64,000 bases of DNA from Agromyces sp. 3263 (GTDB lineage Bacteria; Actinomycetota; Actinomycetes; Actinomycetales; Microbacteriaceae). Below, piece after piece: positions 36,472-44,598 of the stretch. How positions within the stretch are numbered: the stretch's first letter is position 1; each line of letters starts with the position of its first letter. Below the pieces are notes generated by a model, which made no database searches, was not told the DNA's origin, and was given only the letters and a program-made list of their open reading frames with translations. Position numbers and translations under genes: made by a program. The stretch spans positions 682,001 through 746,000 of the forward strand of contig NZ_JAVDUV010000002.1 of assembly GCF_031456545.1 (NCBI RefSeq), in the 5' to 3' direction.

Positions 36472-38676
36472 TCAGCCCTTGCTCAGGAATCCGCTGGCCT
36501 CGGCGTCGACACGGCGCCGCACCTCCGCGGCGAGCGCCGCATGCCCGTCGAGGCCCGGATCCGCGGCGAGCACCTCTGCCGCGAGCTCGCGCGCATCGGC
36601 GATGACGTCGCCGTCGCGCGCCACGCGGAGCAGCTTGAGCGACGACCTGCCGCCCGACTGGACGGCCCCGAGCACGTCGCCCTCCTGCCTGAGCTCGAGG
36701 TCGACGCGGGCGAGCTCGAACCCGTCGAGTGTCGCCGCCACGGCCTCGACCCGCTGCCGTGCGAGCGAGCCCTGCTCGGCCGCGGTGACGAGCAGGCACA
36801 GCCCGGGCACGCTCCCCCGGCCCACGCGGCCCCGGAGCTGGTGCAGCTGCGACACCCCGAAGCGGTCGGCGTCGACGACGACCATGGCGCTCGCGTTGGG
36901 GACGTCGACCCCCACCTCGATGACGGTGGTGGCGACGAGCACGTCGAGGTCGCCCGCCGCGAACGCGCGCATCGTCGCATCCTTCTCGTCGGCGCTCATG
37001 CGGCCGTGCAGTGGCGCGACCCGCGTGCCCGTGAACCGCGGGTGCGCGGTGAGCTCGGCCAGCACCGACGCGACGGATGCCGCGGGGCCTGCACTCTCGG
37101 ACGCGTCGCCTCCCTCGGCCGACTCGCCGTCGTCTTCGGCGACCTTGGCCTCGATCGCGGGGCACACGACGAATCCCTGACGGCCGAGCTCCACCTCCTC
37201 GGCCAGGCGCTCCCAGACCCGCGCGCGCCAGCCCGGCCGGTCGGCGAGCGGCACCACGTGCGACTCGATGCCGGCGCGCCCGGCGGGCAGTTCCCGGATC
37301 GTCGACACGTCCAGGTCGCCGAACACCGTCATCGCCACCGTGCGCGGAATGGGCGTGGCGGTGAGCACCAGCACGTGCGGCGGATGCTGCCCCTTGAGCC
37401 GCAGCGCCTCGCGCTGCTCGACGCCGAACCGGTGCTGCTCGTCGACGACCACGAGGCCGAGGTCGGCGAACGAGACGTTGTCGCCGATGAGCGCGTGCGT
37501 GCCCACGACGATGCGCGACTGCCCGGCCGCGGCGCGCAGCAGCGCCTTGCGCCGTTCGGCGGTGGCCAGCTGCCCGGTCAACAGGGTCGGCACCAGCGCG
37601 GCAGACAGCTCGGGGCCGAGCATGCGCACCATGGAGCGCAGGTGCTGGGCCGCGAGCACCTCGGTGGGCGCCAGCAGCGCCGACTGCCCGCCGGAGTCTG
37701 CCACGGCGAGCATGGCGCGCAGGGCGACCACCGTCTTGCCCGAGCCCACCTCGCCCTGCACGAGCCGGTTCATCGGCACGGGCTGCTCGAGGTCGTCGGC
37801 GATCTCCGCCCCCACCGACTGCTGGTCGCCCGTGAGCGTGAACGGCAGCGACGCGTCGAACCGCTCGAGCAGGCCGCCGGGCGACGGATGTCGCGCGGTC
37901 GTCGAGTGCGCACGAAGCTCGGCTCGGCGCAGGAGCAGTGCGGTCTGCAGCACGAACGCCTCGGTGAAGCGCAGCGTGCGACGAGCGGCCTTCCAGTCGG
38001 CCTCGACCTCGGGGCGGTGGATGGCCTCGAAGGCGCGTCGCTGGTCGAGGAGCGACCGCGCCGCGCGCACGGCGGCGGGGACCGGATCGTCGACCTCGCC
38101 CAGGCCGTCGAGCAGCAGTTCGATCGACTTCGCCAGCTGCCAGCTCGCCAGCGTGCTCGTCGCCGGGTAGATGGGGATGGGCGCCTCGGCCCAGCGCTTG
38201 GCCGCGGCCGCATCCGCCGTGATGGGCGTCGCGTCGTCGAACAGCTCGTAGTCGGGGTGGGCCAGCTGCCGGTTGCCCCGGTAGTCGCCGACCTTGCCCG
38301 CGAAGATGCCGCGGCGCCCCGGACGCAGGTCGTTCTCGCGCCACTTCTGGTTGAAGAACGTGAGCGTCAGGATGCCGGTGCCGTCGGAGATCTTCGCCTC
38401 GAGGATCGAGCCGCGGCGCTGGCGCATCTCGCGCACGCGCACCTCGAGCACCTCGGCGACGATCGTGACGTTCTCGTCGAGGGGCAGGCTCGCGAGTGCC
38501 GTGAGCTCGCCCCGGAGCGCGTACCGCCGCGGGTAGTGGCCGAGCATCTCGCCGACCGTGCGGTAGCCGAACGCGCGCTCCACCGCCTGCGCCGTGCGCC
38601 CGCCGAGCGCGCCCGAGAGCCGGGTGTCGAGGGTGAACCGGCCGGCGCCAGCGGCATCCGCTCCTTCGGCCGTCAT
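36472..38676 (-). CDS. recG: ATP-dependent DNA helicase RecG
   Basis: A 734-aa branch-migrating helicase that remodels stalled forks. A wedge/OB domain (about 60-160) precedes the helicase core: Walker A GEVGSGKTVVALRAM, the RecG-type DEQHRFGVEQR box, TATPIPRT, and motif VI QLRGRVGRG. An Asp/Glu/Ser-rich insertion lies near 515-535. The ATG is part of an ATGA overlap with the TPR gene stop. Confidence 0.95.
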   Translation of the reverse strand: MTAEGADAAGAGRFTLDTRLSGALGGRTAQAVERAFGYRTVGEMLGHYPRRYALRGELTALASLPLDENVTIVAEVLEVRVREMRQRRGSILEAKISDGTGILTLTFFNQKWRENDLRPGRRGIFAGKVGDYRGNRQLAHPDYELFDDATPITADAAAAKRWAEAPIPIYPATSTLASWQLAKSIELLLDGLGEVDDPVPAAVRAARSLLDQRRAFEAIHRPEVEADWKAARRTLRFTEAFVLQTALLLRRAELRAHSTTARHPSPGGLLERFDASLPFTLTGDQQSVGAEIADDLEQPVPMNRLVQGEVGSGKTVVALRAMLAVADSGGQSALLAPTEVLAAQHLRSMVRMLGPELSAALVPTLLTGQLATAERRKALLRAAAGQSRIVVGTHALIGDNVSFADLGLVVVDEQHRFGVEQREALRLKGQHPPHVLVLTATPIPRTVAMTVFGDLDVSTIRELPAGRAGIESHVVPLADRPGWRARVWERLAEEVELGRQGFVVCPAIEAKVAEDDGESAEGGDASESAGPAASVASVLAELTAHPRFTGTRVAPLHGRMSADEKDATMRAFAAGDLDVLVATTVIEVGVDVPNASAMVVVDADRFGVSQLHQLRGRVGRGSVPGLCLLVTAAEQGSLARQRVEAVAATLDGFELARVDLELRQEGDVLGAVQSGGRSSLKLLRVARDGDVIADARELAAEVLAADPGLDGHAALAAEVRRRVDAEASGFLSKG

Positions 38677-39494
38677 GCCTCGATCGTAGGCTCCCCCGCC
38701 GACTCCGCGCCCGCCAGCTCGGCCAGCTCGGCCTGCACGTACGGGTCGTCGGGGCGTGCCCTGGCGAGTTCGCGCTGGAGGTCGAGCGCCTCCTCCGTGC
38801 GACCGAGCGTGCGCAGGCACCGGGCGACCGACCAGCGGGCGACGTGCTGCTGCTCGGCGGTGCCGTAGCGGTCGGCCGACTCCACCGCCTGCTCGAATTG
38901 CGCGAGGGCGGCCTCAGCGCGGCCGGCGTCGTGCATCGTCCAGCCGAGGTTGTTGTGCAGGGCGACCCCCCACCGCAGCACGCGGGGGTCGCGTGAGGTC
39001 GAGAGCACGTCGAGGCCCTCGGCCGCCCACTCCTCCTCGTGGCCCTCATCGTTCAGCGCGAGCATGTGCAGGGCGTCGAGCACGAGGAACGGCGACCCGG
39101 CGACGGCGGCCTCGCGCACGCCGCGGGTGAGCTCGGGCACCGCCTCGGGACGCCGGTCGGCAGCGGCGAGGATGCGGCCCCGCTCGATCGCGACGCGGGC
39201 CCTGACCTCGGCGGCGTCGCGCTCGGGGTCCTCGGCGGGGATGCCCTCGGCCGCCACGGCGTCGAGCACCGCGAGCGCCTCGGCGGTGCGGCCCTGGATG
39301 CCGAGCGCTCTCGCCAGCTGGGTGGCGAGCACCGCGCGCACATGCGCCGGATGGGTGTCGTCGTCGGCAGCCTCCCGGAATCGCTCCTCGCTCGCCGCCG
39401 GGTCGCTGAAGTCCCAGAGGCGGTCGATCATCTGCTGTTCGTCCCCGCGGTGTCGGGACGGTTCGGCGGGCACCTGGTCGGTCGAGTCATCCAC
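38673..39494 (-). CDS. TPR-repeat protein
   Basis: A 273-aa helical, Ala/Glu/Arg-rich protein with several tetratricopeptide-like units (for example ALGIQGRTAEALAVLDAVAA, NNLGWTMHDAGRAEAALAQFE and SVARCLRTLGRTEEALDLQRE). There is no enzymatic motif, signal peptide or membrane segment. It probably mediates protein-protein contacts. GTG 39494 is taken as the start, though GGAGG directly abuts it; an ATG at 39431 is the alternative. It is translationally coupled to recG. Confidence 0.75.
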   Translation of the reverse strand: MDDSTDQVPAEPSRHRGDEQQMIDRLWDFSDPAASEERFREAADDDTHPAHVRAVLATQLARALGIQGRTAEALAVLDAVAAEGIPAEDPERDAAEVRARVAIERGRILAAADRRPEAVPELTRGVREAAVAGSPFLVLDALHMLALNDEGHEEEWAAEGLDVLSTSRDPRVLRWGVALHNNLGWTMHDAGRAEAALAQFEQAVESADRYGTAEQQHVARWSVARCLRTLGRTEEALDLQRELARARPDDPYVQAELAELAGAESAGEPTIEA

Positions 39495-39534
39495 CCCTCC
39501 ATCATGGCAGCGGCGGAGGCGCCCTCGCGCGGGC

Positions 39535-39563
39535 ATGACACCGCACGTCCGCGTCGATATGCT
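39535..39563 (+). promoter_or_regulatory. rsmD promoter
   Basis: ATGACA (39535-39540), exactly 17 bp, then TATGCT (39558-39563): one of the best sigma-70-type matches in the window. The rsmD ATG is 9 nt beyond the -10, so the leader is only a few nucleotides or absent. Confidence 0.6.
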
Positions 39564-39572
39564 GCCGGGAGC

Positions 39573-40205
39573 ATGACCCGCATCATCGCCGGATCCGCCG
39601 GCTCGCTCACTCTCGCCGTGCCGCGCTCCGGCACGCGGCCCACGAGCGACCGCGTGCGCGAGGCGATCTTCTCCGCCCTCGAGTCCCGCGACGCCATCGA
39701 CGGGTCGGCCGTGCTCGACCTCTACGCCGGCTCCGGCGCGCTCGGCCTCGAGGCCGCCTCGCGCGGCGCCGCGGAGGTCGTGCTCGTCGAGAAGGCCAAG
39801 CCCGCGGCCGACGTGTGCCGGCGGAACGCCGACGCGGTGGGGCGCGCGATGCGCGGGGCCGGCCCCCGCATCCGCGTGGTCGTGCGCGGCGTGGCCTCGT
39901 ACCTCGAGACCGCATCGGGCGGGTTCGACCTCGTCTTCATCGACCCGCCCTACGACCTCGGCGAGGGGGCGCTCGCCCACGACCTCGCGCTCCTCGCGCC
40001 GCTGCTCTCCCGCCACGCCATCGTGGTCGTCGAACGGAGCTCCCGCTCTCCCGAGCCGGCCTGGCCCGAGGGCATCGTTCCCGACCGGCGCCGCGACTAC
40101 GGCGAGACGACCCTGTGGTGGGCCGAGCGCGCTCGGGCTCTCGATACGCCCGCTCCGGATCAGCCCGCTTCGGGTCAGCCGGCTCGTCCGTCCCAGCCGG
40201 AATAG
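39573..40205 (+). CDS. rsmD: 16S rRNA (guanine-966-N2)-methyltransferase RsmD
   Basis: A 210-aa SAM-dependent RNA methyltransferase. SGTRPTSDRVREAIFSAL, VLDLYAGSGALGLEAASRG (motif I) and FIDPPYD (motif IV) are diagnostic. The enzyme proper ends near WWAERARA. The last 25 residues (Pro/Ala/Gln-rich) derive from a short imperfect repeat in the DNA and lie partly in a 31-bp overlap with thiL on the other strand. Confidence 0.93.
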   Translation: MTRIIAGSAGSLTLAVPRSGTRPTSDRVREAIFSALESRDAIDGSAVLDLYAGSGALGLEAASRGAAEVVLVEKAKPAADVCRRNADAVGRAMRGAGPRIRVVVRGVASYLETASGGFDLVFIDPPYDLGEGALAHDLALLAPLLSRHAIVVVERSSRSPEPAWPEGIVPDRRRDYGETTLWWAERARALDTPAPDQPASGQPARPSQPE

Positions 40206-41173
40206 GGGTCCCACCCGTCCGAGCCGGCGTCGCGGCCGTCGACGAGCACCTCCCCGTCACCCGCGACCACCCGGCCGACGGCCTCGAACGGCGCGGGCAG
40301 CGCCACGCCTGCGGGGAAGGTGGCGAGCAGGCCGTGGTCCTCGCCGCCCGCCATGGCGACCCGCACGTCGGGGCCGAGTGCGGCGGCGGCGAAGTCGAAC
40401 GACACCCCGCTCGCCTCCGCGACCCGGCGCGCGTCGCGTGCGAGCCCGTCGGAGACGTCGAGCATCGACGTGGCTCCCGCGATGGCGGCGACGACCCCCG
40501 CGAACACCGGCGGCTCGGGCGCCAGCTGGGCACGCACGAGTTCGGGATGCCGGGCGCGCACCGCGGCGGCGCGATCGGGATCGGGCTCGCCCGCGGCATC
40601 CACCCCCTCGGCGAACAGGAGCGCGAGACCGCGTGCCGCATCGCCGCGTGCACCGGCGTGCGCCACGATGTCACCCACGCGCGCGCCCGAACGGAGGATC
40701 GGCGCGCGTCCTTCGAGGTCGCCGAAGGCGGTCACGGCGATCGTGAGCACCGTCGACGCGGACAGGTCGCCGCCCACCACGCCGGCGCCCGGCGCGAGTG
40801 CGGCAAGTCCCTCGCGCATGCCCGCGGCGATGCCCTCGAGCACCGACACGGGCGTCGTCGGTGGTGCGGCGATCGCGACGACCAGGGCGGTGGGCCGAGC
40901 GCCCATCGCGGCGACATCGGTCAGGTTGGTCGCTGCAGCCTTCCAGCCCAGCTCGAACGGCGTCGACCAAGCGAGGCGGAAGTCGGGTCCGTGCACGAGC
41001 AGGTCGGTCGTGACCACGAAGCGCCCGTCGGCCGCAGCCACGACGGCCGCGTCGTCGCCGGCGCCGAGCAGGGCCGCGTCCCCGGGCGCCAGCCGCGGCA
41101 GGATGCGCGCCAGCACGGCCGATTCGCCCAGTTCGCCGACGGTGGCCCCAGCCGGGCGCGCAGCTCGTTCCAT
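40175..41173 (-). CDS. thiL: Thiamine-monophosphate kinase
   Basis: A 332-aa AIR-synthase-fold kinase making thiamine diphosphate. LLGAGDDAAVV, TTDLLVHGPDFRLAW, GWKAAATNLTDVAAMGA, GGDLSAS, LDVSDGLARD and GGEDHGLLATF are the expected motifs in order. The ATG at 41173 is 7 nt from TACCGT on the minus strand, so it is probably leaderless. Its end overlaps rsmD. There is no thiamine riboswitch-like structure in the 24-bp intergenic region. Confidence 0.94.
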   Translation of the reverse strand: MERAARPAGATVGELGESAVLARILPRLAPGDAALLGAGDDAAVVAAADGRFVVTTDLLVHGPDFRLAWSTPFELGWKAAATNLTDVAAMGARPTALVVAIAAPPTTPVSVLEGIAAGMREGLAALAPGAGVVGGDLSASTVLTIAVTAFGDLEGRAPILRSGARVGDIVAHAGARGDAARGLALLFAEGVDAAGEPDPDRAAAVRARHPELVRAQLAPEPPVFAGVVAAIAGATSMLDVSDGLARDARRVAEASGVSFDFAAAALGPDVRVAMAGGEDHGLLATFPAGVALPAPFEAVGRVVAGDGEVLVDGRDAGSDGWDPYSGWDGRAG

Positions 41174-41180
41174 GCCACTC

Positions 41181-41190
41181 ACGGTAGCCT
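41181..41190. promoter_or_regulatory. Overlapping divergent -10 elements (thiL / DUF3515)
   Basis: The ten bases ACGGTAGCCT hold TAGCCT for the plus strand (41185-41190, 7 nt before ATG 41198) and TACCGT for the minus strand (41186-41181, 7 nt before ATG 41173). Both genes would be leaderless, and the two polymerases could not bind at once. -35 elements are not obvious. Confidence 0.5.
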
Positions 41191-41197
41191 GATCCGG

Positions 41198-41698
41198 ATG
41201 CCCCACCCAGACGCCTCCCCCTCGCGCCGCGGGCTGCGGCGGGTCGCCCTCGCCGGCGGTCTCGCCCTCGCCGCGACCGTCGCGTTCGCCGGATGCAGCC
41301 AGGCCGTCGCCTTCGACGCCGCCCCGTCGGCGAGCGACCCCGACTGCGCCGCCGTGGTCGTGCGCCTGCCCGACACCGTCGCCGGGCTCGAGAAGCGCGA
41401 CACCGACGCACAGGGCACCGGCGCGTGGGGCCAGCCCGCGTCCGTACTGCTGCGATGCGGCGTCGAGCCGCTCGGCCCGACCACCGACCGCTGCGTCAGC
41501 GTCGACGGCGTCGACTGGGTCATCGACGAGTCGGATGCCCCGAACTACCTCTTCACGACCTACGGCCGCACGCCCACCGTCGAGGTGCTCATCGACAACG
41601 AGGCGGTCTCGGGCACCACCGCGATCTCCGACCTCTCGGCCGCCGTCGGCGTCATCCCCGCCGAGGGCGGCTGCGTCGGCCTCGACGACGCCGGCTAG
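41198..41698 (+). CDS. DUF3515 lipoprotein
   Basis: A 166-aa secreted lipoprotein: basic n-region (SRRGLRR), hydrophobic core, and lipobox FAGC near residue 33. The mature part has CAAVVVRLPDTVAGL and further conserved Cys residues, matching the DUF3515 family, which is found beside thiL and ddl in actinobacteria. Function unknown; it sits on the outer face of the membrane. It shares a CTAG with ddl for both stop codons. Confidence 0.87.
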   Translation: MPHPDASPSRRGLRRVALAGGLALAATVAFAGCSQAVAFDAAPSASDPDCAAVVVRLPDTVAGLEKRDTDAQGTGAWGQPASVLLRCGVEPLGPTTDRCVSVDGVDWVIDESDAPNYLFTTYGRTPTVEVLIDNEAVSGTTAISDLSAAVGVIPAEGGCVGLDDAG

Positions 41699-42786
41699 CG
41701 GGCGCCCCTGGCGTGGCCGACCTGGATCAGCTCGTCGATGAGCTCGGGGTAGCTCAGGCCCGTCTGGAGCCAGCAGGTCGGGAACATCGAGATGGGCGTG
41801 AAGCCGGGCATCGTGTTGACCTCGTTGACGACGTAGCCGTCGTCGGTGAGGAACACGTCGACGCGGGCCAGCCCCTCGGCCCCGATGGCCTCGAACGCCC
41901 GCCGCGCGACCCGCTGCAGCTCGAACAGCTCGCCGTCGCCGAGATCGGCCGGGCAGATCAGGTCGACGCCGGGCGCGTCGAGGTACTTCGCCTCGAAGTC
42001 GTAGAAGTCTCGGCCCGTGACGACGACCTCACCCGCGACGCTCACGCGAACCTCGCCCGCCTCGCGACCCTCGAGCACGCCGCACTCGATCTCGCGGCCG
42101 ACCACCGCCGACTCGACGAGGACGGTGCGGTCCTCCGCGAACGCGGTGTCGAGGGCCTCGTGCAGCTCCGCCCAGTCCGCGACCTTGCTCACCCCGACGG
42201 AGGATCCCGCCCGAGCCGGCTTCACGAACACCGGCAGGCCCAGGCTGTGCACCCTGCGCTTCCAGAGCTCGGGGTCCGATGCCAGCCCCGCACGCGTGAG
42301 CGTGACCCAGGGCGCCACCTGGATGCCCGCGCCCTCGAGCACGGTCTTCGTGACGTGCTTGTCCATGCCGATCGCCGATGACAGCACGCCGTTCCCGACG
42401 TACGGCAGGCCGACGAGCTCCAGGAGGCCCTGCACCGTGCCGTCCTCGCCGAACCGGCCGTGCAGGATCGGGAACACCACGTCGACGTCGCCGAGCGAGC
42501 GCTCGCCCGCGGCATCCGTCACCGTCAGCGCCCGCGAAGCGGTGCTCTCGGGCCAGCGCACGCGCGTGCCGTTGTCGACGACCTCGGGGAGGTGCTCGGG
42601 ATCGAGGGCGAACCGATCGGGGTCGTCGGCCTCGAGCACGAACGCGCCGTCGCGGGTGATCCCGACGGGGATCACCTCGTAGCGGTCACGGTCGATCGCC
42701 CGGAGCACTCCTCCCGCTGTTGCGCAGCTGATCGAATGCTCGCTTGAGCGCCCGCCGAACAGGAGAACCACCCTGAGCTTGTCCAT
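41695..42786 (-). CDS. ddl: D-alanine--D-alanine ligase
   Basis: A 363-aa ATP-grasp enzyme that makes the D-Ala-D-Ala end of peptidoglycan precursors. VVLLFGGRSSEHSISCATA (N-terminal binding Glu-His-Ser), FPILHGRFGEDGTVQG, FVKPARAGSSVGVSKV and VNEVNTMPGFTP are typical. AAAGGA lies 7-8 nt before the ATG, which supports this start even though it is 101 nt inside the 3' end of gpsA. Confidence 0.95.
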   Translation of the reverse strand: MDKLRVVLLFGGRSSEHSISCATAGGVLRAIDRDRYEVIPVGITRDGAFVLEADDPDRFALDPEHLPEVVDNGTRVRWPESTASRALTVTDAAGERSLGDVDVVFPILHGRFGEDGTVQGLLELVGLPYVGNGVLSSAIGMDKHVTKTVLEGAGIQVAPWVTLTRAGLASDPELWKRRVHSLGLPVFVKPARAGSSVGVSKVADWAELHEALDTAFAEDRTVLVESAVVGREIECGVLEGREAGEVRVSVAGEVVVTGRDFYDFEAKYLDAPGVDLICPADLGDGELFELQRVARRAFEAIGAEGLARVDVFLTDDGYVVNEVNTMPGFTPISMFPTCWLQTGLSYPELIDELIQVGHARGAR

Positions 42787-43822
42787 CCAATGTCCTTTCG
42801 CCCTGGGGCTCGTCGTCGGTCGTGAGGTGCGGTGCGATGTCCTTGGGATCGAGCGTGCCGGCCAGTACCTGCCGCACCTGCTCGACGATGGGCATCTCGA
42901 CGCCCTTGGCGCGCGCCAGCTCGAGGATCGGCGCGACGGAGGCGAGGCCCTCGGTGGTCTGCTGCATCTGGTTCACCACGTCATTCAGGTGGTAGCCCTG
43001 GCCGAGCAGCCGCCCGGCGGTGTTGTTCCGCGAGAGCGGCGACTGGCTCGTCGCGATGAGGTCGCCGAGACCCGCGAGACCCGAGAGCGTCTCGGGGTGC
43101 GCACCGAACGCGACCGCGAAGTCCGTCATCTCGACGAGGCCGCGCGTGATGATCGACGCCTTCGTGTTCTCCCCGTAGCCGGCGCCGTCGACGATGCCGA
43201 TCGCGACCGCGATGAGGTTCTTCAGCACCCCGCCGAACTCGGTGCCGATGACGTCGGTGTTCACGAACGAGTGGAAGTACCGATTGCGGGCGACGGATGC
43301 CACAGCCTGGGCGGTCTCGAGGCTCGTCGACGAGACGACCGCCGCCGTCGGCTGCTCCTTCGCGATCTCGAGCGCGAGGTTGGGCCCCGAGATCACGGCG
43401 ATCTGGGACTCGTCGATCCTCAGCACCTCGGCGATGACCTCGCTCATGCGCAGGCCGCTCCCCTTCTCGACGCCCTTCATCAGCGACACCACGGTCGCCT
43501 CGGCGTGGAGGTGCGGCGCCGCGACCTTCAGGTTGTCGCGGAGCGCCTGGCTCGGCACCGACACGTACACCTGCTCGGCGCCGGCGAGTGCGAGGTCGAG
43601 GCGGCTCGTGGCGCGGAGCCCGAGCGGGAGGTTGATGCCGGGGAGGTAGTCGCTGTTGCGCTTGCCCTCCTGGATCTCGCGGGCCAGCTCGGGCCGGCGC
43701 GCCCAGATGACGACGTCGGCGCCGCCATCCGCGAGGATCTTCGCGAAGGTCGTGCCCCAGCTGCCGGCGCCGAGCACGGCGACGCGCTTGCCGGGCGCCT
43801 TCTTCGCGGACGCCCTAGCCAT
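42686..43822 (-). CDS. gpsA: Glycerol-3-phosphate dehydrogenase [NAD(P)+]
   Basis: A 378-aa enzyme supplying sn-glycerol-3-phosphate for phospholipids. The N-terminal GAGSWGTTFAKILADGG binds NAD(P). VISGPNLALEIA, GVLKNLIAVAIGIVDG (catalytic Lys) and the C-terminal TTEGLASV segment are conserved. About 45 residues extend past the usual end and are encoded in the overlap with ddl. It also overlaps plsC by 8 nt. Confidence 0.94.
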   Translation of the reverse strand: MARASAKKAPGKRVAVLGAGSWGTTFAKILADGGADVVIWARRPELAREIQEGKRNSDYLPGINLPLGLRATSRLDLALAGAEQVYVSVPSQALRDNLKVAAPHLHAEATVVSLMKGVEKGSGLRMSEVIAEVLRIDESQIAVISGPNLALEIAKEQPTAAVVSSTSLETAQAVASVARNRYFHSFVNTDVIGTEFGGVLKNLIAVAIGIVDGAGYGENTKASIITRGLVEMTDFAVAFGAHPETLSGLAGLGDLIATSQSPLSRNNTAGRLLGQGYHLNDVVNQMQQTTEGLASVAPILELARAKGVEMPIVEQVRQVLAGTLDPKDIAPHLTTDDEPQGERTLDGQAQGGSPVRRALKRAFDQLRNSGRSAPGDRP

Positions 43823-44591
43823 CGAGTCGCCCCGTCTCCTTCTGGCCGTGGGCCGCAGGATCCCAGCGCTCCGGCGGAGCCGGCTCGCCACGCACCTCGG
43901 CGAGGAGACCGGCGATCGCATCCATGAGCTCGCCCGTCGCCTTCAGCAGCGACGCCTGGTCGAGCGGCTTGCCGCGGTAGGCGCTGAGGTCGAGCGGCTC
44001 GCCGATGATCACGTCGATCGTCTTGCGCGGGAACAGGCTCAGCTTCTTGCCGTAGCGCGGCAGCAGCTCCTGCGTGCCCCAGTGCGCGGCCGGGATGATC
44101 GGGATGTCGCGCTCGAGCGCGATGCGCACGGCGCCCGTCTTGCCGCGCATCGGCCAGAGGTCGGGCTCGCGCGTCAGCGACCCCTCGGGGTAGACGACGA
44201 CCATGCGACCCTTCGCCACGAGGTCCTCGGCCGCGCGGAGGGCGGCATGGCTCTTGCTGCCCGCCCGCTCCACGGGGATCTGGCCGGAGGTGCGCAGCAA
44301 CCAGCCGAGCACGGGGTTCTTGAAGAGCGACGCCTTGGCGAGGAACCGCGGCGCGCGACCGAGCTTCCAGCAGACGACGCCCATGACGACGGGATCGATC
44401 TCGCTGTAGTGGTTCGGCGCGAGCACGAAGGCGCCGGCCTGCGGCATCCGCTCGGAATGGTGGAAGCGGAAGCGCACGACGAGGTTGAACAGCGGGAGGA
44501 CGAGAACGGCGAGCAACCAGAAGAACGAGGGTCGCCGCTTCTCGGAACGCGGCTTCAGTGCAGCGTCGGACGCCGGAGGATGGTGGGGCAC
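43815..44591 (-). CDS. plsC: 1-acyl-sn-glycerol-3-phosphate acyltransferase
   Basis: A 258-aa membrane-associated acyltransferase. The HX4D box is NHYSEID, followed by RFLAKASLFKNPVLGWLL, and block III is VVYPEGSLTREP. A single membrane anchor lies near residues 24-42. It makes phosphatidic acid from the lysophosphatidate that derives from GpsA's product, which explains the coupling. The start is GTG at 44591, 7 bp after the murA stop. Confidence 0.92.
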   Translation of the reverse strand: MPHHPPASDAALKPRSEKRRPSFFWLLAVLVLPLFNLVVRFRFHHSERMPQAGAFVLAPNHYSEIDPVVMGVVCWKLGRAPRFLAKASLFKNPVLGWLLRTSGQIPVERAGSKSHAALRAAEDLVAKGRMVVVYPEGSLTREPDLWPMRGKTGAVRIALERDIPIIPAAHWGTQELLPRYGKKLSLFPRKTIDVIIGEPLDLSAYRGKPLDQASLLKATGELMDAIAGLLAEVRGEPAPPERWDPAAHGQKETGRLDG

Positions 44592-44598
44592 TCCCCCA

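Noticed and set aside
37070..37140. Frameshift or low-complexity corruption in recG
   Set aside because: The Asp/Glu/Ser-rich insertion keeps the frame and lies in a surface loop between helicase motifs, so it is probably natural length variation.
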